Part shown: piece after piece, positions 1-8,098 of the stretch | How positions within the stretch are numbered: the first letter of the stretch is position 1 | Layout of the letters: the number at the start of each line of letters is the position of its first letter | Assembly (NCBI GenBank): GCA_050050615.1 | Contig: JASFTV010000072.1 | Coordinates: forward strand, 1 to 13,133 | Direction of reading: 5' to 3' | DNA: 13,133 nt | From: JASFTV01 sp050050615 | GTDB taxonomy: Bacteria; Desulfobacterota; DSM-4660; Desulfatiglandales; HGW-15 | Position numbers and translations under genes: made by a program | The notes under the pieces: model-generated | Told to the model about the DNA's origin: nothing | Database searches by the model: none | The model's input: only the letters and a program-made list of their open reading frames with translations

Positions 1-1545
1 CAAGCGGTTATGCGTGATCCCTCCGTAAGAGGGCGTCACCCTGTTTATCTCCTCTAAGATCTCCATTGAACTTTCGTAATTGAGAGGGTGCCCAGCTCTA
101 GAGCATATTTCAGAGATGATCTTCCAGTCCGGCATGGTTCCTTCAAGTGGCGCTATCGCCTGCCCGGAAAGCTGAACCCGCCTTTCGGTGTTGGTCATGG
201 TCCCCTCTTTTTCTGCGAAGGTTGCGGCAGGCAAGATCACATCGGCAAGGTTAGCGGTTTCTGTGAAGAAGATGTCTTGAACCAAAAGAAAATCAAGTCT
301 TCGCAACGCCCTTGCAACGTGACGGGCATCCGGATCGCTAACCACCGGATTTTCTCCCATCACATAGAGAGCCTTGATATCTCCTTTTTCAGCAGCAGCT
401 ATCATTTCTGTGACAGTCAGTCCAGGCTTGCCATTGAGGCCGGTCACTCCCCAGGCCTCCTCAAATTTCTGTCGAACCTTCGGGTCCGTCACAGGCTGGT
501 AGCCTGAATAGACGTTAGGAAGGGCTCCCATGTCACAGGCGCCCTGGACATTGTTCTGTCCCCTGAGAGGGTTTACGCCGGTGGAAGGGGACCCCAAATG
601 CCCGGTCAGCATGGCCAGATTGGCGCAGGATTTTACATTATCCGTTCCCGTGATGTGCTGTGTTATGCCCATGGCATACACAATCATCGCTCTTTTGGAA
701 CGGGCATACAGTTCAGCTGCCTTTCTCAAGGAATCTTCATCAACGCCGGTTATGTCTGCGACCCTCTCCGGTGTGTATTCGGCAACAACCGCCTTAAGTT
801 GTTCAAAGTTTTCCGTTCTGGATGTAATGAATTCTTTATCCTCCCACCCCTCCCTAAGAATAATATGCATCAGGCCATTGAGTAGGGCGACATCTGTTCC
901 AACCTTTTGTCTCAAGTATAAGGTTGCCAGTTTTGCCAAGTTTATTTCACGGGGATCAGCGACAACTAGCTTGGCTTTCCCTTGGCGAACAGCCTGAATG
1001 ATCTTGGAGGCGATCAAGGGATGCTGTTCCGTGGTATTGGAGCCGATGACGAAAAAGACCTCCGCTTCCTCGAATTCCTGGATGGAATTGGTCATAGCAC
1101 CGCTGCCGAAAGAGGCGGCTAGTCCAGCCACCGTCGAGGAGTGTCAGAGACGGGCACAGTGATCCACATTGTTGGTATTGAAGACAGCCCTCGCCATTTT
1201 CATAAAGAGATAATTCTCTTCATTGGATACTTTGGCTGACGACAGAAAGGCGAGGGCATCCCCTCCATATTGCCTTTTTATATCCATGAGCTTCCGGGAG
1301 ACCACGTCAATTGCTTCATTCCACGTCGTATTCCGGACAATGCCGTGATCTCGGACCATGGGCGATGTCAGCCTGTCCGGATGATTGATGAACTCATAGG
1401 CCCTCCACCCTTTGGCACAGAGCGCCCCTTGATTAACAGGATGCGTACGACTTGGTGTCAGCCCGACCACCTTGCCCTCTTTTTCCTCAAGGTAGAAATT
1501 GCAACCGCACCCACAAAAGGGGCATACGACGAGAGTTTGGGACAT
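1..1545 (-). CDS. fdhA: Selenocysteine-containing formate dehydrogenase, catalytic (molybdopterin) subunit; 3' end outside window
   Basis: Catalytic subunit that oxidises formate to CO2 (or the reverse) at a Mo/W-bis-pterin centre. Read on the minus strand, 515 codons are open to the window edge apart from one in-frame UGA at codon 134 (1144-1146). The context around it, DHCAR-L-U-HSSTVAGL, matches the active site of selenocysteine formate dehydrogenases, including the conserved His after Sec. The N-terminus has a [4Fe-4S] motif, C8-x2-C11-x3-C15, with a later Cys in LCAKGW at about residue 43. Further on are GSNTTEQHP, DPREINLA, GMGITQH-like and LRGQNNVQGACDMG segments typical of the DMSO-reductase superfamily. 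There is no NuoG-like N-terminal extension, so this is the short form. The start codon overlaps the stop of the upstream flavoprotein gene by one base, which suggests translational coupling. A gene caller that ignores Sec would split it into a 133-residue fragment and a second piece. Formate dehydrogenase rather than another family member is strongly supported by the Sec context. Confidence 0.95.
1108..1146 (-). promoter_or_regulatory. SECIS element for selenocysteine insertion at UGA 1144-1146
   Basis: Directly after the UGA the minus-strand RNA folds into a 7-bp stem: GGUGGCU (1132-1126) pairs with AGCCGCC (1120-1114) with one G-U pair, closing a GGACU loop (1125-1121). In the E. coli fdhF SECIS, as I recall it, the apical loop starts with GG at nucleotides 22-23 counted from the U of UGA. 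Here the loop GG falls at exactly 22-23. Bacterial SelB recognises this kind of apical stem-loop. The lower stem is weak, as in many bacterial SECIS elements. The selA, selB and selC genes are not in the window. Confidence 0.85.
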
Positions 1546-2405
1546 TAGATCGCCTCCTTGATATGAAGAACATCTGAGTATCTAAAAACCGGTCCATCCG
1601 TGCAACAATAGTATTCACCGATTGCACAGTGCCCGCATTTTCCCACGCCACATTTCATCATCCTTTCTAAGGACATAAATATTCGTTCTCGAGGAATCCG
1701 ACTTCTTAATAACTCTTGACAGACAAAGCGGTACATTATGGGGGGGCCGCACAGGGCACAAAATGTCGTTTCAGCATTCAATTCAATTTTCTGAAACAAC
1801 CCCGTGACCACCCCGATGTATTGCCGCCAGATGCCCTCTTCGTCGACATCCACACTTAGAAGATATCGCATATCCGTCCTGTTCATTAACGCAAGCAGTT
1901 CATACTTGAAGAGCAGATCATCCGGGTTTCTCGCGCCGTACATTAAGACCAAATCTCCATAGCTTGCACGGTCATCAAGCACCGCATAAAGTAGGGATCG
2001 TAAAGGGGCCAGGCCTAAGCCTCCAGCCACAAGCAATAAATCCTGACCCTTTAGAAGATCCAATGGGAAGCCGGTCCCGAAGGGACCCCTTAGAGCAACA
2101 AGATCCCCTTTCTGCAGTTCAAATAGGGCACTGGTCACCGAACCCGCCTTTCGGACGCAAAGCTCGACGATTCCGGGCCTCGTGGGCGGTGATGAAATGG
2201 ATATGGGGGCCTCCCCTACACCTGGCACGGTCAACTCGACAAACTGACCTGGCGCATGCGAGAACGCCTTTTCAACCTCTTTATCAAGAAATTTGAGCTG
2301 GAAAAGCCTGTGATGGGCTATCTGAGGTAAGATTCTCTCAACCCTTGCGAATTGAGGCTGAAAGACAAGATCAACATCCTGAATCGTTTTTGTTTCGGCT
2401 TCCAT
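1545..2405 (-). CDS. FAD/NAD(P)-binding 2Fe-2S electron-transfer protein (PyrK / hydrogenase-gamma / AsrB-like)
   Basis: A 286-residue ferredoxin-reductase-fold protein that should carry electrons between NAD(P) and the adjacent formate dehydrogenase. The FAD domain is N-terminal, with the PGQFVELTVPG strand and the EAPISISSPP flavin loop at about 52-74. The nucleotide-binding domain has LLLVAGGLGLAPLRSL at about 124-138 and ends with CALCGPPIMYRFV. A C-terminal [2Fe-2S] motif C252-x4-C257-x2-C260-x7-C268 precedes DGPVF, the signature of PyrK and hydrogenase gamma subunits. I chose the ATG at 2405 because AAGGAG lies six bases upstream. An in-frame ATG at 2420 lacks such a site and would overlap that Shine-Dalgarno. 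The stop TAA shares its last base with the fdh start. Known relatives serve sulfhydrogenases, sulfite reductases and dihydroorotate dehydrogenase, so the exact acceptor (NAD or NADP) is not visible. Confidence 0.9.
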   Translation of the reverse strand: MEAETKTIQDVDLVFQPQFARVERILPQIAHHRLFQLKFLDKEVEKAFSHAPGQFVELTVPGVGEAPISISSPPTRPGIVELCVRKAGSVTSALFELQKGDLVALRGPFGTGFPLDLLKGQDLLLVAGGLGLAPLRSLLYAVLDDRASYGDLVLMYGARNPDDLLFKYELLALMNRTDMRYLLSVDVDEEGIWRQYIGVVTGLFQKIELNAETTFCALCGPPIMYRFVCQELLRSRIPRERIFMSLERMMKCGVGKCGHCAIGEYYCCTDGPVFRYSDVLHIKEAI

Positions 2406-2456
2406 CCCTTTCTCCTTCATGCCTGAGTCATAACCGTTCGACCGGGTGTGTCGTTT

Positions 2457-3575
2457 TTACTCTTCGTCTCGGGGCCTGTAGTCCTTCGGAAAAATCACCT
2501 TAAAGGTCGTCCCTTCTCCGAGAGTGCTTTCTACGTCTATCGCAGCGCCATGGGCATCTACCAATTTTTTGACAATCGCCAACCCGAGACCCGCCCCTTT
2601 AATCGGGGCATTTCTCCGGCCGTCTACCCTATAAAATTCATCGAATATTCTGAGTAGATGTTCCTTAGGGATCCCGGCTCCATTGTCTCTGATTTCAAGG
2701 CATATCTCTTCGTCCTCCATATACAGGGTCGCCTTTGCCCACCCGCCTTCCTTATTGTATTTAATGGCGTTACTGAGTAGATTGTTAAAGATCTCTTCCA
2801 AGGATCCTTCGTTGCCTTTAATGGGCGGTAGATTATCTGCGCTTTCCAGGATCAGGCTTACCTTCTTCTCTTCGGCAAGTGGCGTCAAAAGCTCAATGGA
2901 TTTCGTGGCAATATCGTGTAAGCTCACATCCTTAAACCGGTCTGTTGTTCTTTGCAGATCGAAGGTCGCAAGGTTGAGCCACCTGCTGAACAGCTCCAGC
3001 ATCTCACGAGCTCTAATTTTGCAGCGCTCGATCATTTCCCTCGCTTCTTCAGAAACTTCGCCTGCCATGCCAGCGAGGATGACTTCCAGGTACTGAATGG
3101 TGGCTGCCAGAGGGGCCCTCAGTTCATGGGAGACAAGGGATATCATGTTTCTCCTTATCGCCTCCTGTTCCCTTCTCAGAGCCTCCCGTTCTAAGAGAAG
3201 ACGTCTCCTTTCAAGACCGCGTTCAACAATAAGACGAATTTCTTCGGGTGTAAAAGGCTTGGGTATGAAATCATAAGCGCCTTTTTTCATGGCTTCCACC
3301 GCAGATGAGACAGTGGAATAACCTGTGATGACAATCTTGATCAACTCTGAGTGTGTATTTTCTAGCTCCTCCAGAACCTCCATGCCGCTCTTGCCCGGCA
3401 TCTTCAGATCTATCAATACGAGGTCCGGATCGAATTCTTGAACCTGATGGAGTCCGAGATCTCCATTTTCCACGGTCTGAACAACATGCCCACTTCTTGT
3501 AAGGGCCTGGGTGCAGGCATCTCGAATTACCTCTTCATCATCTATGACCAAAATACGTCCCTTTTCAGCCGGCAT
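2457..3575 (-). CDS. Hybrid receiver-histidine kinase (REC-HisKA-HATPase_c)
   Basis: 372 residues with no signal peptide or membrane segment, so a cytoplasmic regulator. An N-terminal receiver domain (about 6-120) has the acidic pair D12/D13, phospho-acceptor D56 (LIDLKMPG), switch T84 and K106 in PKPF. A charged coiled-coil linker of about 115-142 (repeated ERRRLLLEREALRR-type heptads) leads to a HisKA domain with H150 in SHELRAPL. The HATPase_c domain has an N box (NNLLSNAIKYN, about 264-274), G1 (DNGAGIP, about 297), an F box (FDEF) and G2 (GAGLGLAI, about 327). With the receiver first and no sensor domain, its input is probably phosphotransfer from another kinase. GGAG lies six bases before the ATG. 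It sits between a single-domain regulator and the formate dehydrogenase genes, so it probably controls or responds to formate metabolism. That link is inferred from position only. Confidence 0.93.
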   Translation of the reverse strand: MPAEKGRILVIDDEEVIRDACTQALTRSGHVVQTVENGDLGLHQVQEFDPDLVLIDLKMPGKSGMEVLEELENTHSELIKIVITGYSTVSSAVEAMKKGAYDFIPKPFTPEEIRLIVERGLERRRLLLEREALRREQEAIRRNMISLVSHELRAPLAATIQYLEVILAGMAGEVSEEAREMIERCKIRAREMLELFSRWLNLATFDLQRTTDRFKDVSLHDIATKSIELLTPLAEEKKVSLILESADNLPPIKGNEGSLEEIFNNLLSNAIKYNKEGGWAKATLYMEDEEICLEIRDNGAGIPKEHLLRIFDEFYRVDGRRNAPIKGAGLGLAIVKKLVDAHGAAIDVESTLGEGTTFKVIFPKDYRPRDEE

Positions 3576-3683
3576 TTATGACTCCATCAACTTTGGATAT
3601 TATCTCCGTTTCTTTCATTTTTGAAGGATAATTACCCCTGTGGACCCTGGGAACCCCTTCTCAGGATCTCAACGGTGGAGATA

Positions 3684-4070
3684 TCAGACAAGGCTGGCGA
3701 CCTTCTCCAAGAGCGCCTCTGCGCTGATCGGCTTCTGCAGATACCCCTCCGCCTCAAGATATTCCCCGTCTGTTTCAGGATCAAATTTCAAGCCTGTGAC
3801 CTCTGTAACCGCTGTAATAATGATAATCGGTATGTGTTTGTAACGATCATCATGTTTCAAGTCATAACACATATTGAAGCCATCATCATAATTCTCCATC
3901 ATCACATCCAGGAGAATAAGATCCGGCCTATTCTCCTCAATCGCTTTCACCCCTTCCTGTACACTACCCGCGCTATCCACATCATAGCTGGCCTTTGTCA
4001 AGATTTTCTGGATAGCTGAAGCAAAATCCGGGTCATCGTCAATAATAAGAATTCGCTTCTTTTGATCCAT
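3684..4070 (-). CDS. Single-domain response regulator (CheY/Spo0F-like)
   Basis: 128 residues forming one receiver domain with no output domain. Visible residues are D11-D13 (acidic pocket), D55 (LLDVMM, phospho-acceptor), T86 (IIIITA) and K113 (LQKP). An insertion between beta4 and beta5 (about residues 92-110, GLKFDPETDGEYLEAEGY) is longer than in CheY; I associate similar insertions with regulators near hydrogenase and formate genes. The ATG at 4070 is preferred because GGAAGG lies five bases upstream. The frame is open upstream to 4127, but those 19 residues are not part of the fold. It is the first gene of the apparent operon, 108 bases ahead of the REC-kinase, and could be a phosphorelay partner of that protein's receiver and kinase modules. 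Confidence 0.92.
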   Translation of the reverse strand: MDQKKRILIIDDDPDFASAIQKILTKASYDVDSAGSVQEGVKAIEENRPDLILLDVMMENYDDGFNMCYDLKHDDRYKHIPIIIITAVTEVTGLKFDPETDGEYLEAEGYLQKPISAEALLEKVASLV

Positions 4071-5778
4071 GACGTCCTTCCTTTCATTCAGGTCATCATC
4101 GCCGAACTTCTCCCTCAGCGTGTGCACTATTCAGTCGGCGACGCCACCTCGTAATGTCTGATGCGAGCAACAAGTTTGGGCCACCTTTTGGCGCTAAGCC
4201 AAAGTCCTTTGGACACACAAAAACATGGGTTCGAGTGGGAGAAGACAGGAACAACAGTTCAAAGATTCAGCATGAAACTCATCTCGTTGAACCATCTGCT
4301 ATATCAATGATAAGTCAATACGTGCTCATGGTCTCAGGGAGTGAAGTTTTCAGTTCAGCAAAAGCAAAAAAGAAAGTGCGCTATCCGTTTGTCCTGCTGT
4401 ACCGATATGGAGCAACACCGTTGCATTTGAATGCATCAACATGACAGAGTCTATATTCTGTAAGGTTGCATCCGCCGATGCCGAATACAAAGCTTTGCTC
4501 ATGTCTTTATGTCTTGGAGGGAAAGGCGTCGCATTTGTACAGTTGTTAATTCACGCTGCACATATCGGAAGTTGAGTGGACAGCGGTTATTTAGGTAACA
4601 CCCGGAAGGGAACCCCTTGCCGCAAAACTTTCAAGTTCTGTGGAAAACAAGAATTTGGTCACAGTTTGTTTCCTCGGTGGTTCGTCCCCAAAGTGTCTTT
4701 TGGATTTGAACGAAACCAAGACTCGGATCGCGTTCGCGCCCTCAAACCAAATATCGGGTGTGCTTTGTGATCTCTTCGCCTTGCAGCTTTAGCTTGGTTT
4801 ACAGCGTAAGCCCCTCTCGTGGGCGATCATCCCGGCGACCGGATGCCACCAGGAGCTGAGAAGCGACCCAAATTTGGCACAGGAAGTGAAAAAATCGAAT
4901 ATCAGGTGCAGGCGTTAGACGAAATGTCGTTTTCCAGGGGAATTCGAGCAGCCGTTCTTTAAGAACCTCTACGTAACGAAATCTACTAGAGCGGTCGGGT
5001 ATTGTCAAGGTCTATTTTCCAGACAGAGCGAGCAAGGGCTTGTGGAAAAAATGGATGGTGGAATCGAAATAGATTGTTTTTTGCGGGCCTTCCATCTTAT
5101 CAGAATGATGGAAGATTCCGTGGTCAGGGTTCCGGTAGGATAGGAGAAAAGGTGACAGATCCCTTTTCAAGTATAGGAACCTCCAACTCTCTCATATCTG
5201 CGTTATCTCATAAAGACCACGATCCACGTTTGCCACTTTTCCGTTGACATGATTCTGCCCTTTATTTACTCTTTTCTTGTACCGTCTTTGAAACGGGATT
5301 TTCTACCATTTAGGATGTTTTTGTGGCTGATAGTCGCAGAAGGAATCTTCGTCAACACGCATTTGCCATTGCTCCTATCAGCTTATTGCATTCGCTGCTG
5401 CAGCGTTTTTGATCAGATGCGACTCTTTTTATCATTCTCAAAAGACCGCCGTGTCTCGCCACGCTTGTCTTTTTAACCGTTCACGCTGAATCCACATTCC
5501 GATCACAGGCGAGAATATACCCGAGAGGACATCCCGTCGAATACAATCAACTGAGGGAAGAGTTTCGCAAGCTCGACAGAGGGGGTCCTTTTGTCCCGGA
5601 AGGTTTTGGGGCAAGGCGTGATGGTAAGGGCAACTCCTACGAGCTGGACCATACCCTTCTGCATGTCGCTTCGTTATCTCGGGCTTTAGCAAGCGTTTAC
5701 CTTGGAGGACTTTGGTCCCCAAGAAGCGAGAATCTCCAATTAAAGGACTGACATTTAAGAGATGGAAATGGGGTCACG
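4071..5778. other. 1.7-kb region without a supportable gene
   Basis: Divergent spacer between the minus-strand fdh operon and the plus-strand MoxR cassette, so it should hold both promoters, though I could not pick out a convincing one. The open frames of 60-96 codons here have no recognisable motifs, and several overlap on opposite strands. A small palindrome cluster lies at 4185-4212: CTTTTGGC pairs with GCCAAAG, and CCAAAG-tc-CTTTGG follows. A plus-strand frame is open from 5413 to the TGA at 5749-5751 without an ATG. It could be a decayed gene end or chance. The length is unusual for this otherwise compact region and may mark degraded mobile or coding DNA. Confidence 0.5.
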
Positions 5779-7128
5779 ATGAATTTCGAAAAGAATGGGG
5801 CATTAAATAAGGCTATCTGGGGGATCTACAATTACATCCAGGAAAACTTATATATGAATCGCCCGGATATATGGATCAAAGGGGAGGGGTTCAACGCCGC
5901 CTTGCTAATGAGTCTGCTCACGGGGCTCTGTCAAGGAAAGGAGCTCATCATCGGTGAACCAGGCCTCGGAAAGACCACCTCTGCCGAGTATGTCTGTTCT
6001 CTTCTGTACCGTTTTCCCCTAGGGACCATCTGGGCCAGTGAGGTGCCTGGCCACCCTGAGCAGACAGAAGAGAAAATCATCGGCCGGCCAGACCTGGGCA
6101 AGCTTAACCAGGGAGAGGAAGTGGTGGTGTGGTCCCACTTCGCATTGCTACCCATCAAAATCGTGGACGAGATTAACCGACTGCCAGAGACCAAACAGAG
6201 TATGATACTAGACGGTGTGGACCGCGGGAACTGGGAATACCTCAATGACGCCATTATTAACAGGGAGTATTGCCTCTTTGCAACCGCGAACTATCAGGAT
6301 CGGGGCACCAATACAATTATCGCCCCTTTGATTGATCGCTTTGACGTCATGGTGGAATCCAAGCATCCAGGCGCCAATTTGGCCTTCCTCATCGGGGCGC
6401 AGGGGTCGGATGGGATGGCACTTCGTCATGAGGAGCTGGAAGGGGAATTGCAACGTATCCTGAGCGAGAGGCTGCCCTACCAGGTCCGCGTGGAGCGAGT
6501 TGAGGAGATGTGCGATCGATTCGGAAAGGTGTTGGCGAAAAAGCTCGGGATCCAGACCCTCTCCCGTACAGACCGGGAGACCATCCGGTTAGAGAAGGAA
6601 AAGATCCCCTTTGACTTGGACTTTAATGCCTTCCTTCGCTTTGTCCTCTCAGAGCTCTCGTTCTGTCACCGCTTTGGGCAAAAGCGATCTCACGAAGGCT
6701 GTGAGGAGGGATGCCACTTCACGGGTTATCTATGCAATGCGGTGCGAAACTGTATCTCCAACCGCTTCCCCATTAGTGCGAGAAACTTCTCCCAGGCCCT
6801 GGCCTGGTTGCTGGGGGATGAAGAGGTGGGTTTAGAACACCTCAAGGCCGTTCTGGCGTTCACACTCGCTCATAGAATCCAGTGGAAAGATGAAATCGTG
6901 GCTCAACGCGAGAAAGAAGCGCGCAGCGATCCCCTTGAAATCTATATGGCAAAACAGGCCGTCATGGAAATGCACAGGCGTTACATGGAACAAGGGCCCC
7001 AGGTGAAGAACGCTCTGGCTATTGCCTGCCGTATCATGGAAGGAGAGGCGATGGAACCCATCCAAGGAGATCATCCCGTTTATTGGGAGATCCGCAAAGA
7101 CCTGGGGGAGGAGGTTTTTGAGGAATGA
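5779..7128 (+). CDS. MoxR-type AAA+ ATPase with Cys/His-rich insertion
   Basis: 449 residues. Walker A is G59-EPGLGKTT-67, Walker B is IKIVDEINR with D130/E131, sensor 1 is N171 in FATANY, the probable arginine finger is R187 in LIDRFD, and sensor 2 is probably R335 in the C-terminal lid (SARNFSQAL). The KIVDEINR and ATANYQD style places it with MoxR/NorQ/CbbQ ATPases, which form hexamers and pair with VWA proteins to activate metalloenzymes. Between core and lid lies C296-H297, H305, C308, C312-H313, C319 and C325, a cluster I do not know from standard MoxR proteins and that may bind zinc or an Fe-S cluster. The stop overlaps the start of the next gene (ATGA), so the two are probably translated together. 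The start at 5779 has GGGG five bases upstream. The substrate is unknown; the VWA partner two genes on supports a MoxR/VWA chaperone role. Confidence 0.93.
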   Translation: MNFEKNGALNKAIWGIYNYIQENLYMNRPDIWIKGEGFNAALLMSLLTGLCQGKELIIGEPGLGKTTSAEYVCSLLYRFPLGTIWASEVPGHPEQTEEKIIGRPDLGKLNQGEEVVVWSHFALLPIKIVDEINRLPETKQSMILDGVDRGNWEYLNDAIINREYCLFATANYQDRGTNTIIAPLIDRFDVMVESKHPGANLAFLIGAQGSDGMALRHEELEGELQRILSERLPYQVRVERVEEMCDRFGKVLAKKLGIQTLSRTDRETIRLEKEKIPFDLDFNAFLRFVLSELSFCHRFGQKRSHEGCEEGCHFTGYLCNAVRNCISNRFPISARNFSQALAWLLGDEEVGLEHLKAVLAFTLAHRIQWKDEIVAQREKEARSDPLEIYMAKQAVMEMHRRYMEQGPQVKNALAIACRIMEGEAMEPIQGDHPVYWEIRKDLGEEVFEE

Positions 7129-7820
7129 AAAACCCTTTCTTGGACTTTCGTTCAGTTCCCTATCGCAAAAAAGAAATCCCCTTGGAGCGCATCGTGCGGG
7201 ACAAACAGAAGATCATGGACCGCATTTTGGAAGGCTATCTTCGCCTGGTGGAGGAGGAGGTCAAAGATCTGGTCTGGCTCGTTGAACACAGCCACGTGGT
7301 CAGAACTTATAGCGCTGCCGTCAACGGTATCCGAGAACTTCATTTCGATCAGGACGATATCGATGAGTTCTGCGCTGAGCTGGACAGCGCCAAAAAGATT
7401 CCATACATGATATCTGGACCCGCCGGAATCTACCTCTCCGCTTTGATAAACCATGCCCAAGAAGACCACATCGTGCTAAGGCTCCAGGATTATGAGCGAA
7501 CCTTTCATTTTCTAGGATACCGACTACCCGAAGGCAAGACCCTCATACTTCAGGCAAACGTCGGTGACTTCATTGGTGCAGGCCTCTCCGGGGGACGCCT
7601 GGTGGTGGAAGGGTCGGCAGGGAACTGGTGCGGGGCCGGCATGATGAACGGTGAAATACTGATTACCGGGTATACAGGCCAGAAAACCGGTGAGTGGATG
7701 CGAGGGGGGGAGATCCATGTGGATGGCTCGATCGGAAGCTTGGGTCGGAGCCGCTTCGGCGGGAAAATCTATCAGCGGGGAAAGCTCGTTGTGCCCCAAG
7801 AACTGGAGGAGCATTATTGA
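7125..7820 (+). CDS. GXGXG beta-helix domain protein (GltB C-terminus / FwdC-like) with an unrecognised N-terminal half
   Basis: 231 residues. From about 138 to 223 the protein is a run of short turns with glycine pairs (VGDFIGAGLSGGRLVVEG, NWCGAGMMNGEILITG, GEWMRGGEIHVDG, GRSRFGGKIY). This is the GXGXG right-handed beta-helix seen at the C-terminus of glutamate synthase large subunits and in formylmethanofuran dehydrogenase subunit C. There it is structural and catalyses nothing itself. The first 130 residues are mostly charged helix (about 20-60) and match nothing I recognise. There is no signal peptide. The gene overlaps the ATPase by four bases (ATGA), so the protein is made with it and probably works with it. 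Suggested role, by inference only: docking or scaffold for an enzyme of the GltB or Fwd type, or a substrate adaptor for the AAA+ ring. Confidence 0.85.
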   Translation: MKNPFLDFRSVPYRKKEIPLERIVRDKQKIMDRILEGYLRLVEEEVKDLVWLVEHSHVVRTYSAAVNGIRELHFDQDDIDEFCAELDSAKKIPYMISGPAGIYLSALINHAQEDHIVLRLQDYERTFHFLGYRLPEGKTLILQANVGDFIGAGLSGGRLVVEGSAGNWCGAGMMNGEILITGYTGQKTGEWMRGGEIHVDGSIGSLGRSRFGGKIYQRGKLVVPQELEEHY

Positions 7821-7879
7821 GTTTTTTCAAAAACCGATCCCCATGACTCTCTGCCCAGGTGACGAACGGAACCTGAATT

Positions 7880-8098
7880 CTGGGCAGCATGGAGCATGGT
7901 GTAAGGAGACCTTTGAAAAACCGGCCAAGGTCATTGCGAACGAAGTGAAGCAATCTCACAATAGCGTGCAAAGTCAAGGAGATTGCCACGTCGCTTCGCT
8001 CCTCGCAATGACGTAGAGAGTTGTTTTTCAAAGGTCTCGTAAGAACAGGCGCTTATACGGAGAAAAACGCACATTTTGATTTATTTTGGATACGAGTG
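7880..8098 (+). repeat. Dispersed repeat, copy A, interrupted by a MITE
   Basis: Bases 8039-8098 match the reverse complement of 10420-10479 at 50 of 60 positions without gaps, including an identical run ATTTTGATTTATTTTGGA. The match continues on the other side of the MITE: 7880-7900 resembles 10480-10498 (CTGGG...ATGGnGCATnGT). The repeat is thus one unit split by the insertion. In the frame that gives similar peptides (TGAY...FDLFW), none of the ten differences falls in third codon positions, so it is not conserved as protein. The copy points toward the VWA gene, 76 bases before its start. Confidence 0.8.
7906..8038. mobile_element. 133-bp MITE with 16-bp terminal inverted repeats and 5-bp target duplication
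   Basis: The ends are perfect inverted repeats: GAGACCTTTGAAAAAC at 7906-7921 and its complement at 8023-8038. Both sides carry GTAAG (7901-7905 and 8039-8043), a 5-bp target-site duplication. Inside is a second inverted repeat (7930-7957 against 7979-8012) beginning GTCATTGCGA and ending TCGCAATGAC. Its reverse translation reads RHCEERSDVAIS, the familiar artefact peptide from repeats common in deltaproteobacterial and other genomes. It has no coding capacity, so it must be moved by a transposase encoded elsewhere; I cannot name the family. Confidence 0.9.

Noticed and set aside
1144..1146. Nonsense mutation making the formate dehydrogenase a pseudogene
   Set aside because: The UGA sits exactly at the Sec position with a SECIS stem, and the frame continues undamaged for 381 codons.
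3565..3618. 17-codon reading frame just before the REC-kinase start
   Set aside because: It has no ribosome site and no composition suggesting a leader peptide.
4170..4192. Sigma54 promoter upstream of the response regulator (minus strand TGGCCC...TTGCT)
   Set aside because: The GG-to-GC spacing is 12 instead of the required 10 bases.
4225..4250. tRNA T-arm-like GGTTCGAGT
   Set aside because: The flanking bases do not pair, and no cloverleaf can be drawn around it.
7826..7840. GTTTTTTCAAAAACC as a solo MITE end after the GXGXG gene
   Set aside because: It resembles the MITE terminus only through its T/A runs and lacks GGTCTC; chance is likelier.
7663..8031. 122-codon minus-strand frame containing RHCEERSDVAIS
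   Set aside because: It is the translation of the MITE inner repeat and the antisense of the GXGXG gene; this peptide is a known annotation artefact.
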